Of a stretch of 20,697 nucleotides of DNA, positions 8,540 to 14,581 are shown piece after piece. Source of the stretch: JAKACU01 sp021821185 (GTDB lineage: Bacteria > Bacillota > Bacilli > Alicyclobacillales > SLC66); the NCBI GenBank assembly GCA_027343965.1, contig DAHWJX010000128.1:1-20697 (forward strand), in the 5' to 3' direction. The first letter of the stretch is position 1. Every line of letters begins with the position of its first letter. The notes under the pieces are model-generated. The model was not told the origin of the DNA. It made no database searches and saw only the letters and a list, made by a program, of their open reading frames with translations. A program made the translations under genes and the position numbers.

Positions 8540-8577
8540 AAAAAAATCCGATATATTGACAAGCTTAAATCGGATTT
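8540..8577 (-). terminator. Intrinsic terminator after the transglutaminase-like gene
   Basis: On the minus strand, 8 bases after the TAA of the upstream gene, AAATCCGAT and ATCGGATTT form a perfect 9-bp stem around a 16-base loop. It runs into seven consecutive T residues (8546-8540). The AT-rich stem and large loop make it moderate in strength. Confidence 0.65.
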
Positions 8578-8585
8578 GAGTTCTT

Positions 8586-10538
8586 TTAACGATTTGCTAT
8601 CGGAACATTCGTTTGCGTGGGATCCAACAGGTGCGTCGCCGCCAAACTGGATGTATCCGTTGTAAATTCACTCGTAATGCCCGTATCCACTGCACCTTGT
8701 GAATCGTTGTTCCAGGTCGGATCTATGACCATCCAAGTCGAACCCGTGTAGGCTTGCAACCAAGCATGTGCATCCGCCGCGACGTTTGCATCTTTTGCAG
8801 GTGGAGTCGTCCACGCATCATTCGCGTAGCCCCCGAGCGTTTGTACAGGGACACCAATCGATTGCAACAAAGATGCCGTAAGTGTAGCGTAATCTTGACA
8901 GATACCAGTCCCGCTTTGCCAAGATGAAAGATTGTCTACATAGCGATAATTCGGTGAGAAACCTTGTGCATTGATCTCTGCTTCTGCCGTGTCATAAACT
9001 AATGACTCACTCACGTAATTCGATACAGCAGCAATAGCCGTTGGCATGCTCGGGGAGTTCTCAAGAATTCTACTTGCAACATCAGAAAACCGCGTGCTCA
9101 TCGTATAGTCGCCTTGTGATGATGCTAATAAAGCTGTTTGCAGCGTATCCGGCGTTTGCGCCGACACGGTCACATCATAAGAACTGCCGGGCACAAGATA
9201 TTGTGTTGCGTTGGTGTCAGCCGCTTTGGTTAACGCCTGCAGATACTTTGGAAATAAAGTTACCTGAACTTTCCCAGCAAAAGGCGATCTCACTTCTCCA
9301 GAAAATTTTCCATCCACAACAGGTAACCGATAATCCCAACTATTCGCCGTGTTGGTTAGCGATTGTATATCTACCGTGATACTGGAAATAGGCAGTGACG
9401 TATTACCTTTGATAGGTATCCAGTCACCTACCGCATCATATGGCGTAAACGTAACATTCGATGCTGTAATCGACGAAGGTGTCGTCAGTTGTGATGGGAG
9501 TGTGGTGATACCAGAAAGTATCTGAGGAACATGAAACGGTTGCGACGGTAGTTGCGAAAACCCGACAATAATCACTAGTGGCACACTGTACTCATTGCCG
9601 TTTTGCGCCTGCACAGTATAAATGCCTGGCTTTTGTGCTATAAAATCCGCTTTTGACGTATCATATTGACCCATCGTCCAAGTCGTTGCACTCGGTGTAA
9701 TCTGCGCATCGGGACTATTGACCGTCCATGTGGTTAAACTGGGTTTGACGTTAGCCGAATTATTGTAAGCAAAAAGATATAACTTCTGCGACGGTTCAAC
9801 AGACAATAAAGAACTATCTTGGCTAGAACCTGAAGGATCATTCGTTTGGGCAGATACATACAAATCTTTGCCTGCTCTTGCCCACATAAAAGCGTCATCC
9901 GTGACGGAATTTGGTGAAGTCAATGAAGGCACATTTTGACCATCTATCACGCGTGACGTTGCATTGTAGGCGATCGCAGGTTCCGCCATGTTCGCTTGGA
10001 CGTCGCCGCTTGACAACGTCGTTCCCGATGACGACACAGATGTAGGACCTGTTTGAACTGGCAACAGATCCCACACGCCGTTTTTCCATGTACTTTGTAT
10101 AGCAAGATACTTAAGCACGTGCATGACATAATAAATCGGCATATACGTCGTGCGTACACCAGACACCGGATCTGTCATAATCACCGAAGGGGCGTCAGAA
10201 GCAAGGACATGATTCACGTAGATAGGTGTATAACGGTGCGATGTCACGGGTATTGCCGTAGCAGCGGATGCCGTGATCGCCCAGCCTTTTTGTACGCCAT
10301 TCCAGTGGTTCGCGATGGATAGCTTATTGAGAGCTTGCATAACATACCAAATTGGCATGTATGTTGTTCCATGAAGTACAAAACTGTACGGATGAAACAT
10401 AGGCTGTCCTTCTATCGCAATTTCCCGTTTCAAGATGGATTGGGCTACGTTTTTTGCAAGCACTATCCCACCTTGCGCGAACAACGTTGAACTAAGGGCC
10501 ATTGTTATAAAAGCGATGCCGATCCTATGAAACTTCAT
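8586..10538 (-). CDS. Secreted transglutaminase-like protein with N-terminal repeats
   Basis: This 650-aa protein starts with a signal peptide (residues 1-28, MKFHRIGIAFITMALSSTLF, likely cut near VLA-KN). Two similar segments follow at about 57-88 and 129-158 (TTYMPIWYVM and TTYMPIYYVM), which resemble the copper-amine-oxidase-N/stalk repeats of secreted Bacillota proteins. The middle (about 180-460) is Ser/Thr-rich and beta-like. The C-terminal part (about 480-620) is a transglutaminase/protease-like domain with triad C547 (GTGICQDY), H591 (DAHAWLQAY) and D606 (VIDPTWN). In bacteria such domains usually hydrolyse or crosslink peptides; the actual reaction is unknown. ATG at 10538 follows GGGAGTGA. 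It is flanked by its own promoter and terminator, so it is probably monocistronic, acting at the cell surface. Confidence 0.85.
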   Translation of the reverse strand: MKFHRIGIAFITMALSSTLFAQGGIVLAKNVAQSILKREIAIEGQPMFHPYSFVLHGTTYMPIWYVMQALNKLSIANHWNGVQKGWAITASAATAIPVTSHRYTPIYVNHVLASDAPSVIMTDPVSGVRTTYMPIYYVMHVLKYLAIQSTWKNGVWDLLPVQTGPTSVSSSGTTLSSGDVQANMAEPAIAYNATSRVIDGQNVPSLTSPNSVTDDAFMWARAGKDLYVSAQTNDPSGSSQDSSLLSVEPSQKLYLFAYNNSANVKPSLTTWTVNSPDAQITPSATTWTMGQYDTSKADFIAQKPGIYTVQAQNGNEYSVPLVIIVGFSQLPSQPFHVPQILSGITTLPSQLTTPSSITASNVTFTPYDAVGDWIPIKGNTSLPISSITVDIQSLTNTANSWDYRLPVVDGKFSGEVRSPFAGKVQVTLFPKYLQALTKAADTNATQYLVPGSSYDVTVSAQTPDTLQTALLASSQGDYTMSTRFSDVASRILENSPSMPTAIAAVSNYVSESLVYDTAEAEINAQGFSPNYRYVDNLSSWQSGTGICQDYATLTASLLQSIGVPVQTLGGYANDAWTTPPAKDANVAADAHAWLQAYTGSTWMVIDPTWNNDSQGAVDTGITSEFTTDTSSLAATHLLDPTQTNVPIANR

Positions 10539-10568
10539 CCCGTCACTCCCTAAACAATATGTCGATTA

Positions 10569-10598
10569 ATACTACCGTCGACAAACTTTCTTTGTCTA
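10569..10598 (-). promoter_or_regulatory. Candidate sigma-A promoter for the transglutaminase-like gene
   Basis: On the minus strand, TAGACA (10598-10593) and TAGTAT (10574-10569) are separated by 18 bases and match the -35 and -10 consensus at 5/6 and 4/6. The -10 ends 30 bases before the start codon, giving a leader of about 24 bases. The spacer contains a short inverted repeat (GACAAA and TTTGTC). Confidence 0.4.
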
Positions 10599-10620
10599 GC
10601 GATCGTGACTAAAATAATCT

Positions 10621-11322
10621 TTAAAGTTGCTCTCGAAGGCGTGGAAATAAAATGTTATTTTCTAAGTGCACATGGCGAAAAGTGTCCTCTTCCACCTGCT
10701 CAAGTTTCTCATACGTATATTGATACGTCGCACAACCATCTTCTGGCACAGCATAGTTCGCTGTCACCTCATTGATCTCCCGTAGCAAGTTACCCACTGA
10801 CTCATGCTCCGATTCCAATTCATCGATTTTTTTCAAAGCCTGCACAAGCGCATCACGATCACCGGTTTTTTCAAAGGCAATGATCTGAGGAAACACGGAT
10901 TCTTCCTCTTTAATGAGGTGAGCTTCCATATCCATCTTAAATGTATTAAACAAACGATGCACTTGACGCAACTCTTCGCCATGATGTTCACCATGAACAC
11001 GCAAAATCTTTGCTGTCAATTCACCCAAAACAGGCATCGTTTTTTGCAAATATGCATGATGATTGGTCAGTATATACTCGATCATGGTCGAGTAAGGCTC
11101 CGTGTACCAATCATGCTCCTTATGGCCTTCTTCTATTGCCTTTTCATAGGCTGTATTGATTGTGCCAAGCAGACTGTCGGTACTTAACCCTTGCTCGGTT
11201 GCTGCTTCTTCTAGGGTACGTTGACCATGGCAGCAGTAATCAATTTTATGATCCTTAAAAATCGATCCGGCTACTGGAAAACGAGCTACGACGTCACCAA
11301 GTGTATCAAGAGCTTCAAACAT
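10621..11322 (-). CDS. ric: Iron-sulfur cluster repair di-iron protein (Ric/ScdA/YtfE family)
   Basis: Ric proteins restore Fe-S clusters damaged by nitric oxide or oxidants, using a hemerythrin-like di-iron centre. The N-terminal ScdA domain (residues about 5-55) shows GDVVARFPVAGSIFKDH and the signature DYCCHGQRTLEEA. The hemerythrin-like domain follows (about 75-230) with the conserved His/Glu pattern, including NHHAYL, HGEHHGEEL, EAHLIKEEESVFP, LESEHESVG and HLENNILFP. I chose ATG at 11322 because GGAG lies 9 bases upstream and the N-terminus then matches ScdA-type starts. An ATG five codons earlier (11337) has no ribosome-binding site. Near a nitrate reductase operon, repair of NO damage is a sensible role. 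The upstream FNR-type box supports anaerobic or NO control. Confidence 0.93.
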   Translation of the reverse strand: MFEALDTLGDVVARFPVAGSIFKDHKIDYCCHGQRTLEEAATEQGLSTDSLLGTINTAYEKAIEEGHKEHDWYTEPYSTMIEYILTNHHAYLQKTMPVLGELTAKILRVHGEHHGEELRQVHRLFNTFKMDMEAHLIKEEESVFPQIIAFEKTGDRDALVQALKKIDELESEHESVGNLLREINEVTANYAVPEDGCATYQYTYEKLEQVEEDTFRHVHLENNILFPRLREQL

Positions 11323-11367
11323 CCTATTCATCTCCATCGTTCATAATTAACTTCTTATCGTGCTTTA

Positions 11368-11373
11368 ACTTTA
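11368..11373 (-). promoter_or_regulatory. Candidate -10 element of the ric promoter
   Basis: TAAAGT on the minus strand matches TATAAT at 4/6. It would start transcription near 11361, about 40 bases before the ric ATG. This places the FNR-type box at 11394-11409 near -41, the usual position for activation. No good -35 is present, as expected for an activated promoter. Confidence 0.35.
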
Positions 11374-11393
11374 GCCCATTTGAAATTTTACGT

Positions 11394-11409
11394 GGTGATG
11401 TATATCACA
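11394..11409 (-). promoter_or_regulatory. FNR/CRP-family binding site upstream of ric
   Basis: The minus strand reads TGTGA-TATACA-TCACC, matching the TGTGA-N6-TCACA FNR/CRP consensus at 9 of 10 defined bases. It lies 72-87 bases before the ric start codon, in the divergent ric/satP region. Which regulator (Fnr, Crp-like or Dnr-like) binds cannot be told from the site alone. Confidence 0.55.
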
Positions 11410-11492
11410 CCGTATATTTGCACTCCGTCAAGACTATATTTAGACCAACATCATGAGTAATCATAACTAGTTCTTTTCATAGTCTTCTAAAT

Positions 11493-11500
11493 GTGATACT
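11493..11500 (+). promoter_or_regulatory. Candidate extended -10 promoter for satP
   Basis: TG-T-GATACT resembles an extended -10 element (TG one base before a 4/6 hexamer). A clear -35 is missing; the sequence 17-18 bases upstream is only T-rich. Transcription would begin near 11507, giving a leader of about 115 bases. Confidence 0.3.
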
Positions 11501-11505
11501 ATTTT

Positions 11506-11519
11506 TGTAAACGGTTTCA
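11506..11519 (+). promoter_or_regulatory. CcpA catabolite-response element (cre) at satP
   Basis: TGTAAACGGTTTCA fits every position of the cre consensus TGWAANCGNTNWCA. It sits at the inferred transcription start of the acetate-type transporter gene, where CcpA binding normally represses. The 284-base gap between ric and satP thus holds this cre, the FNR-type box and both promoters. Confidence 0.7.
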
Positions 11520-11621
11520 AATATTCCATGAAGGGAGTGAGACAGTTATTCGCGACTTCACCACGATAAGCTAGCCATGGCAGGACGTCTCTACGAAAGA
11601 TCACTGAGAGGGGCAACTTAC

Positions 11622-12203
11622 ATGAGTGAAATCAAATCTTCCTTAGCTGATCCAGGACCGCTTGGCCTAGCTGGATTTGGCTTGACGACAGTCGTACTTA
11701 GTTTGCTCAATGCACATTTTGTCTCATCGCAAGTTATGGGCGTTGTATTACCGCTCGCCCTCGCTTATGGGGGATTTGCGCAATTGTTGGCAGGTATGTG
11801 GGAATTTCGCAAAGGCAATACGTTTGGTGCAACGGCATTCACTTCATATGGAGCGTTTTGGATATCATTTTATTTTTTAGTCAATAACATCGCCTCTCTT
11901 GGCGCATCTGCCGGACAAGGTGTTGGCGTGTACCTCTTGATGTGGGGTGTGTTCACGCTTTATATGATGTTTGGCAGTCTGTATACCAACCGCGCTTTAT
12001 TCCTTGTCTTTCTATTTTTGACGGTGACCTTCTTTCTCTTGGCCATTGCCAACTTTTCTGGATCGACAACCGTTTTAGGAGGAATTTTTGGTTTGGTGAC
12101 AGGTATCTTAGCGTTGTATACATCCGCAGCTGGCATTATTAATACATCCGCCAACAAAACCGTGTTACCCCTTGGTAGAAGCCCGCTTCAGCCTCGCAAT
12201 TAA
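11622..12203 (+). CDS. satP: SatP/YaaH-family acetate/succinate-type transporter
   Basis: The 193-aa product belongs to the GPR1/FUN34/SatP family of six-helix channels or transporters for acetate and related short acids. It carries the signature DPGPLGLAGFGLTT near the N-terminus, the counterpart of the family's NPAPLGL motif. Six hydrophobic segments follow: roughly 18-38, 42-60, 73-92, 99-118, 122-142 and 150-170. ATG at 11622 is chosen because GAGAGGGG (11605-11612) lies upstream. An in-frame ATG at 11577 has no ribosome-binding site and would add 15 residues not typical of the family. It is monocistronic, ended by the hairpin at 12219-12257. The upstream cre suggests control by carbon catabolite status. 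The substrate (acetate, succinate or other) is inferred from the family. Confidence 0.9.
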   Translation: MSEIKSSLADPGPLGLAGFGLTTVVLSLLNAHFVSSQVMGVVLPLALAYGGFAQLLAGMWEFRKGNTFGATAFTSYGAFWISFYFLVNNIASLGASAGQGVGVYLLMWGVFTLYMMFGSLYTNRALFLVFLFLTVTFFLLAIANFSGSTTVLGGIFGLVTGILALYTSAAGIINTSANKTVLPLGRSPLQPRN

Positions 12204-12218
12204 ATTTTATGTTGTGTC

Positions 12219-12257
12219 AAATCGCAGCGACATGTACTTTACTGTCGCTGCGATTTT
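12219..12257 (+). terminator. Strong hairpin terminator between satP and the EIIA gene
   Basis: AAATCGCAGCGACA pairs perfectly with TGTCGCTGCGATTT (14 bp) around a 10-base loop, followed by TTTT. It starts 16 bases after the satP stop and lies between convergent genes, so it may stop both transcripts, though the T-tract is better on the plus strand. Confidence 0.8.
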
Positions 12258-12280
12258 GGCATGGTTTTTGATGTGTTCGA

Positions 12281-12721
12281 TCACGCCAACTGCTCAGTCA
12301 AAAAAACGACCATTTGTGACTGTGATGTGATCGATAGCAAGCCTTCCACGAAATCATCGTGCATCAGTTTTCGTGCAAGTTGCGCAAGGATCTGAAGATG
12401 GTCATTGTGGCTTTGTTCGGGGACAAGAATCATAAATAAAGCCTGAACCGGTTGATCATCCATCGCCTTCCACTCGATCTTATTTTGCAACCGAGCAAAA
12501 AGCAAAGTCGGTTCAGAAACGGCGTCACATTTGCCATGAGGTATGGCAATCCCCTTACCAAATCCTGTCGTTCCCTCTTCCTCGCGGTGCAACACGGCGT
12601 CGACCACTTGTGATACGGAAGTCACACGTCCTGCCTTTTCAGCATGATTGACTAAAACTTCAATAACTTCCTTTTGTGTCGTACCCGAAACATTAAAGAG
12701 TACAAATTGTTCTTCGATCAT
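12281..12721 (-). CDS. Stand-alone PTS fructose/mannitol-type EIIA component
   Basis: EIIA of the fructose-mannitol class receives phosphate from HPr on a histidine and passes it to EIIB. The 146-aa product is exactly one EIIA domain. The active site is H62 in GFGKGIAIPHGK, and HNDHLQILAQLARKL is typical of the C-terminal half. The start chosen is ATG at 12721 with AAGGGA upstream. A GTG at 12766 extends the frame, but it falls at the inferred transcription start and lacks a ribosome-binding site. The gene runs opposite to fruR-fruK-EIIBC. Because the EIIBC gene lacks an EIIA domain, this protein is the likely missing partner. HPr and enzyme I are not in the window. Confidence 0.9.
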   Translation of the reverse strand: MIEEQFVLFNVSGTTQKEVIEVLVNHAEKAGRVTSVSQVVDAVLHREEEGTTGFGKGIAIPHGKCDAVSEPTLLFARLQNKIEWKAMDDQPVQALFMILVPEQSHNDHLQILAQLARKLMHDDFVEGLLSITSQSQMVVFLTEQLA

Positions 12722-12759
12722 CAGAGATCTGTCCCTTCGTGACATCCTAGATAGTTGCG

Positions 12760-12788
12760 TTGACACCGCTTACTATAACGAATATAAT
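12760..12788 (+). promoter_or_regulatory. Consensus sigma-A promoter of the fruR-fruK-EIIBC operon
   Basis: TTGACA (12760-12765) and TATAAT (12783-12788) are both perfect consensus and are spaced by exactly 17 bases. Transcription should start near 12795, about 54 bases before the fruR start. So strong a promoter presumably needs repression, in line with the operators that overlap it. Confidence 0.85.
12761..12774 (-). promoter_or_regulatory. Cre-like site in the divergent fructose promoter region
   Basis: The minus strand reads AGTAAGCGGTGTCA, 13 of 14 positions of the cre consensus TGWAANCGNTNWCA (only the first T differs). It overlaps the -35 of the rightward promoter and the -10 of the leftward promoter, so CcpA could block both. 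Confidence 0.55.
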
Positions 12789-12800
12789 GAGCTCATTCAA
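12772..12800 (-). promoter_or_regulatory. Candidate promoter of the EIIA gene
   Basis: On the minus strand, TTGAAT (12800-12795) and TATAGT (12777-12772) are spaced by 17 bases and match consensus at 4/6 and 5/6. The start would be near 12765, giving a 44-base leader to the ATG at 12721. Its elements interleave with those of the rightward promoter. Confidence 0.6.
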
Positions 12801-12810
12801 GCACAAATGA
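12786..12810. promoter_or_regulatory. Candidate FruR operator (AATGA/TCATT repeats)
   Basis: A perfect 12-base palindrome AATGAGCTCATT (12786-12797) overlaps the rightward -10/start and the leftward -35. A third half-site, AATGA, follows at 12806-12810. DeoR-family regulators usually bind repeats next to their own gene, so FruR is the natural candidate; this is inference. Confidence 0.45.
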
Positions 12811-12848
12811 TCAATAACATCCATATTCGAGCATGGAAGTGATAACTT

Positions 12849-13634
12849 TTGTTTGCCGATGAACGCAAAACCAGGATATTATTTTTACTCAGTCAGTCGC
12901 AAAGTATCCTCGTGTCTGACGCAGCAACTTCCTTAGGGGTCTCGGAAACTACGATTCGTAGAGACTTACAGGATCTTGAGGAACAGGGTCTGCTCAAACG
13001 CACGCATGGTGGGGCTATTGCCTTAGAAATGGCATCTTTTGAGCCATCCATGATCGAGAAGGCTGATTTCCATGCCGAACAAAAGATGCAGATTGCAAAA
13101 CAAGCTGTTGCCATGGTGCAAAAAGGGGACACGCTACTACTTGACTCGGGCACGACAACGTTACAAATGGCTCGAATTCTACCCGATCAAGATTTGACAG
13201 TTGTCACCAATAGTCTACCCATCGGATCAGAACTAGCCCGACGCAAAAACATCAAGCTGATTATGTTAGGTGGCGAGCTGCGCAGCAATACAGAAGCTTT
13301 AGTGGGCGCTTTTTGTGAAATGATGCTGCAAACCATTCATGTCGATAAAGTATTTCTTGGCGCTAACGGCATTGATCCTTCTCGAGGTGTTACGACGCCA
13401 AATATTGCAGAGGCCAGTATAAAACGCGCGATGGTTCAGGCAGGACGTCAAATTATCCTTGTAGCCGATCACAGTAAGTTTGGGCAAATTCATTTCGCCA
13501 AGATATGCGACATCAGGGACATATCATGCATCATCACCGATGAATTGCCTAATGCGGAGTATATGTCACTTTTTTTCAAACAAAACGTTGCTTTACGCAC
13601 ATCATTGTCAGACACAGGGGTGGAAGATGGATGA
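12849..13634 (+). CDS. fruR: DeoR-family transcriptional regulator of fructose genes
   Basis: The 261-aa product is full length for the DeoR family. Residues about 5-58 form the winged helix-turn-helix with the family signature (VSETTIRRDLQDLEEQG and LLKRTHGGA). Residues about 75-235 form the sugar-phosphate-binding domain, with DSGTTTLQMA, GANGIDPSRGVTTPN and VADHSKFGQ. Family members of this type sense fructose-1-phosphate or a related sugar phosphate and repress the operon in its absence; the exact ligand here is inferred from context. The start is TTG at 12849, supported by the MFADER N-terminus, which matches the common MFAEER start, and by GGAAGTGA upstream. Its stop overlaps the fruK start (ATGA). 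Confidence 0.93.
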   Translation: MFADERKTRILFLLSQSQSILVSDAATSLGVSETTIRRDLQDLEEQGLLKRTHGGAIALEMASFEPSMIEKADFHAEQKMQIAKQAVAMVQKGDTLLLDSGTTTLQMARILPDQDLTVVTNSLPIGSELARRKNIKLIMLGGELRSNTEALVGAFCEMMLQTIHVDKVFLGANGIDPSRGVTTPNIAEASIKRAMVQAGRQIILVADHSKFGQIHFAKICDIRDISCIITDELPNAEYMSLFFKQNVALRTSLSDTGVEDG

Positions 13635-14581
13635 TCACAACAGTCACACTCAATCCTGCTGTGGATATGTTTTTTGCCGTGGATTCACTCGTCCCAGGCT
13701 CATTGCACCGAGTAAATGAAATGGTGCAACAACCTGGGGGCAAGGGAATTAATGTCGCCAAAGCTTTGAAATCTTTTGGCATTTCGTCCGTGAGTACAGG
13801 ATTCCTTGGTGGAAGCCACGGTCGATTTATTCGCGAACAGTTACAGGTTATGGGCTTAGTGGAACGCTTTATTGAAGTGCCTTTTGACACACGTGTCAAT
13901 GTCAAAATTCTGGGTTCCAACGCACAATTAACGGAACTCAATGGCGTCCAGGCAAATGTTCCTAATGAAAAAGCCTGGCGGCATTTAGAGGACGAACTAG
14001 TAGCATCGGCCAAACCAGATTCATGGGTTAGCTTATGCGGCAGTCTTCCAGCTAACTGTGATGTGACTTGGTACAACAAGATGATTCACAAAATTAAAGC
14101 CCGTGGTGCCCATGTTTTGCTCGATGCAAGTGATGAACCGCTACGCTCAGGCATACTCGCTGGCCCTGACATGGTCAAACCTAACACGCAAGAACTTAGT
14201 CAATTCGTTCATCGAGAACTCACGACCCTTGAGGAGGTGGTCGACGCAGCCTATGAGATCGTTGATCAAGGGGTATCCCTCGTCATCGTTTCCATGGGGC
14301 CTGATGGTCTAATCGCTGTCACGAAAGACGCCATATATAAAGTTACTGTCCCACCTGTGCATGTTGTCTCGTCTGTCGGTGCGGGAGATACGCTTGTCGC
14401 TGGATTGCTTTATGGTCAGGTACACCGTCTTTCCTTAGCAGAAACGTTGCGTTTTGCTGCTGCAGCAGGGACAGCTGCCGTAAGTCAGATCGGTGTAACA
14501 CAGCCTAAAATCACGCACGTTGACGATATTTTGACGAACGTAAAAGTAACGTTACTTGATAAAAAGGAGGTTTTACAATGA
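13631..14581 (+). CDS. fruK: 1-phosphofructokinase
   Basis: FruK uses ATP to phosphorylate fructose-1-phosphate, made by the fructose PTS, to fructose-1,6-bisphosphate, feeding glycolysis. The 316-aa product is a PfkB-family kinase of the FruK/LacC group. It has the N-terminal LNPAVD start, the PfkB-1 motif GGKGINVAKAL (36-46), GSLP (137-140) and the C-terminal PfkB-2 motif VGAGDTLVAG with catalytic D253. The start ATG overlaps the fruR stop (ATGA) and the stop overlaps the EIIBC start (ATGA again), so the three genes are translationally coupled. LacC-type tagatose-6-phosphate kinase is the main alternative, but the FruR and fructose-type EIIBC neighbours favour FruK. Confidence 0.94.
   Translation: MITTVTLNPAVDMFFAVDSLVPGSLHRVNEMVQQPGGKGINVAKALKSFGISSVSTGFLGGSHGRFIREQLQVMGLVERFIEVPFDTRVNVKILGSNAQLTELNGVQANVPNEKAWRHLEDELVASAKPDSWVSLCGSLPANCDVTWYNKMIHKIKARGAHVLLDASDEPLRSGILAGPDMVKPNTQELSQFVHRELTTLEEVVDAAYEIVDQGVSLVIVSMGPDGLIAVTKDAIYKVTVPPVHVVSSVGAGDTLVAGLLYGQVHRLSLAETLRFAAAAGTAAVSQIGVTQPKITHVDDILTNVKVTLLDKKEVLQ

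Noticed and set aside
10582..10597. GACAAA/TTTGTC inverted repeat as a terminator for ric
   Set aside because: The stem is only 6 bp with no T-tract on the minus strand; it more likely lies in the spacer of the next gene's promoter.
11323..11337. Earlier ATG of ric
   Set aside because: No ribosome-binding site; GGAG lies at a proper distance from the later ATG at 11322.
11528..11569. Possible 13-aa leader peptide in the satP leader
   Set aside because: No ribosome-binding site before the ATG and no regulatory codon run or attenuator hairpin.
11577..11621. Upstream ATG for the SatP-like transporter
   Set aside because: No ribosome-binding site, whereas the ATG at 11622 has GAGAGGGG and gives a normal family N-terminus.
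12722..12766. GTG start extending the EIIA protein by 15 residues
   Set aside because: The GTG coincides with the inferred transcription start and has no ribosome-binding site; the added residues are not part of the EIIA domain.
13576..14079. 167-aa minus-strand frame opposite fruK
   Set aside because: fruK has all PfkB motifs on the plus strand; the reverse frame shows no recognisable motif and no promoter.
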